Shown here in pieces: positions 13,866-15,086 of a DNA stretch of 15,086 nt. The notes beneath the pieces were generated by a model that searched no databases, was not told where the DNA came from, and saw only the letters and a list, made by a program, of their open reading frames with translations. The stretch spans positions 1 to 15,086 of the forward strand of contig JAEZPX010000277.1 of the NCBI GenBank assembly GCA_023413275.1, read 5' to 3'. The first letter of the stretch is position 1; every line of letters begins with the position of its first letter. The stretch is from Bacillota bacterium (lineage in GTDB: Bacteria > Bacillota > Clostridia > Lachnospirales > Anaerotignaceae). The translations under genes were made by a program, and so were the position numbers.

Positions 13866-15086
13866 CTAGATTCTCGATAGTACACTCCCTTCACTATCTA
13901 TAATAGTTGTCCAACTGCCATTTGTTCCTGTAGCACTAAATCTTAACCCATTTTTTCCAAAATGAAATATCTTTGTGGCAGTATCAATGGAATTTCCATT
14001 CACACAAATATAAAGCCCGCCATCATTTATTGTGACCTCTCCCGTAATCAATCCGTAAACCTGTTTTATCTGCGTAGATGCACTGACTGCCGTGGAAAAA
14101 CTCTTCTCCCCGCTGGTAACGGAAGATGTCAAGTCTGCAACGAAATCCCCCAATTCCACCTCATTGTATTGTTCAAGCAAGCAATCCCACTCATAGGAAA
14201 TGACTTTCGCTTTTTTGTGAAAGCCCATTTTTACATTGGAAACCGTCACCACATCCCCCAGCTGAACCTCTTCCAAAACAGCATAGTCCTTGTATTCCTC
14301 TGTTTGAGAAAGCATCTGGAAGTTCGCCTTGATGTTCACCTTTGGCAAATCGCAACCCTCATTAAATAGAGTTTGTACTGCATCAGGCAGCTGAGAAGAG
14401 GTTAAACTGTTATCCTCGAATACATGAATTTTCGGGTAGCGGTAGCTACTAATGTATGGACTATCCCGATATTCTCCCGACATTGCCACACCATTTTTTC
14501 CAAAGGCGTAAATTCTTGTTGCCACCTCTGAAATATCCTCACTAATCTCAAGCCCTACAAGATTTTTGCCATACCGAATGGCAACACCCCGATCCTGTCC
14601 AATAGAGGTTTTCATGGTAACAGCAAAGCCATCCCGCAGGATTTCTCCACCAAAGACCTTCACAAAACTGCTCCCATCTTCATCATCACTGAGTAGTGCC
14701 GCAATGGGATTTATTTTGCTTTCCGTGACCGCACCGGTCCCCGACATATTGGTTGAAAAAGTAAAGGGCATATAGAATGCAAAAGCGTTTTTTATGGCAT
14801 TTAATACACTTTGGGGTGAACCTGATACGCTCACGCTCAAGCAGAGATTATCCAATAAATCATAAAAGATATGGCGGGCATTTACTTGAATTCTATCCAT
14901 ATCAGGCTTGATGTGATAAATCCGAAAGGGCTGTTTTCCACGAGGGGTAGATGCAACAAGAATCCGCTCTTTTTCAATGTCCTCCCATTTCCCCCACTGG
15001 TCATAGGGGTGTTCCATTTCCAATTCATACAGACCGTTTAATTCCTCTTTTACAATACAAAGGCTCGGAAGCAATGCCCCCAAGCC
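13866..15086 (-). CDS. Phage tail-associated minor structural protein, partial (5' end outside the window)
   Basis: The frame is open to the window edge, so the start lies upstream of 15086; a TTG at 15083 is an internal Leu. The visible 406 residues begin GLGALLPSLCIVKEELNGLYELEMEHP. This is the near-N-terminal signature of the Prophage_tail/TIGR01665 family (compare GLGxLxxxxxCxVxEExNGxYELEMxYP). Next come FRIYHIKPDMDRIQVNARH and the domains expected for a baseplate hub/tail-lysin scaffold. The C-terminus, VYGLITGEVTINDGGLYICV and FHFGKNGLRFS, looks like a small beta-rich tip module. It is followed by the lysis cassette, as in siphophages of Firmicutes. No catalytic lysin domain is seen in this part. 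Confidence 0.82.
   Translation of the reverse strand, partial: GLGALLPSLCIVKEELNGLYELEMEHPYDQWGKWEDIEKERILVASTPRGKQPFRIYHIKPDMDRIQVNARHIFYDLLDNLCLSVSVSGSPQSVLNAIKNAFAFYMPFTFSTNMSGTGAVTESKINPIAALLSDDEDGSSFVKVFGGEILRDGFAVTMKTSIGQDRGVAIRYGKNLVGLEISEDISEVATRIYAFGKNGVAMSGEYRDSPYISSYRYPKIHVFEDNSLTSSQLPDAVQTLFNEGCDLPKVNIKANFQMLSQTEEYKDYAVLEEVQLGDVVTVSNVKMGFHKKAKVISYEWDCLLEQYNEVELGDFVADLTSSVTSGEKSFSTAVSASTQIKQVYGLITGEVTINDGGLYICVNGNSIDTATKIFHFGKNGLRFSATGTNGSWTTIIDSEGSVLSRI

Noticed and set aside
15081..15083. TTG 15083 as the true start of the tail protein
   Set aside because: The frame is open to the edge and the family signature includes the Gly-Leu-Gly around it, so the gene begins outside the window.

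Overview
The window looks like a chromosomal segment of a low-GC, spore-forming Clostridia-type Firmicute, probably a relative of the Lachnospirales. The clues are a spoIVF-like operon with a sigma-E-like promoter, an AddB-type recombination nuclease, a DUF523 protein, AGGAGG-type ribosome binding sites with several TTG/GTG starts, and a Firmicute-type prophage lysis cassette. The species cannot be named from this sequence alone.

Layout. (1) Positions 1-2030, minus strand: a sporulation-type operon. It encodes a SpoIVFA-like membrane/M23 peptidase protein split into two reading frames, then a SpoIVFB-like M50 membrane protein overlapping by ATGA, then the start of an RNase E/G-family gene cut by the window edge. 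(2) 2100-3942, plus strand: a structured leader with a 19-codon ORF and a strong hairpin, a long-form RsgA GTPase, then a DUF523 protein. (3) 4100-4513, minus strand: a small membrane-anchored FMN-bind-like protein, divergent from addB (4647-8033, plus), which has a near-consensus promoter. (4) 8210-9952, minus strand: an MsbA/LmrA-type ABC exporter that shares a bidirectional terminator with addB. (5) 10328-12319, plus strand: a two-gene unit of an unrecognised 532-aa protein ending in a His/Cys-rich three-repeat tail, followed by a glyoxalase I-like VOC protein, closed by a strong terminator. (6) 12463-15086, minus strand: the late end of a prophage, with a tail-associated structural protein (partial), an XhlA-like protein, a possible 29-aa membrane peptide, an LLH-type holin and an NlpC/P60 endolysin.

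Most interesting points. The spoIVF-like pair is unusual. The M23 half keeps its zinc ligands, while the M50 partner has lost all three ligands of the protease site (HExxH reads QEGGY; PLDGG reads PLEGG). The SpoIVFA-like gene is broken exactly at a CCC-TAG sequence preceded by a Shine-Dalgarno-like AGAGGA, which could be a programmed +1 frameshift or a recent mutation. The rsgA leader carries a small ORF whose 3' end forms one arm of a 12-bp hairpin, and the other arm could alternatively pair with the rsgA ribosome binding site, as in translational attenuators. The His/Cys-tailed protein next to a metalloenzyme is a candidate metal-handling unit with no obvious named family. No CRISPR array, tRNA, rRNA or insertion sequence was seen.
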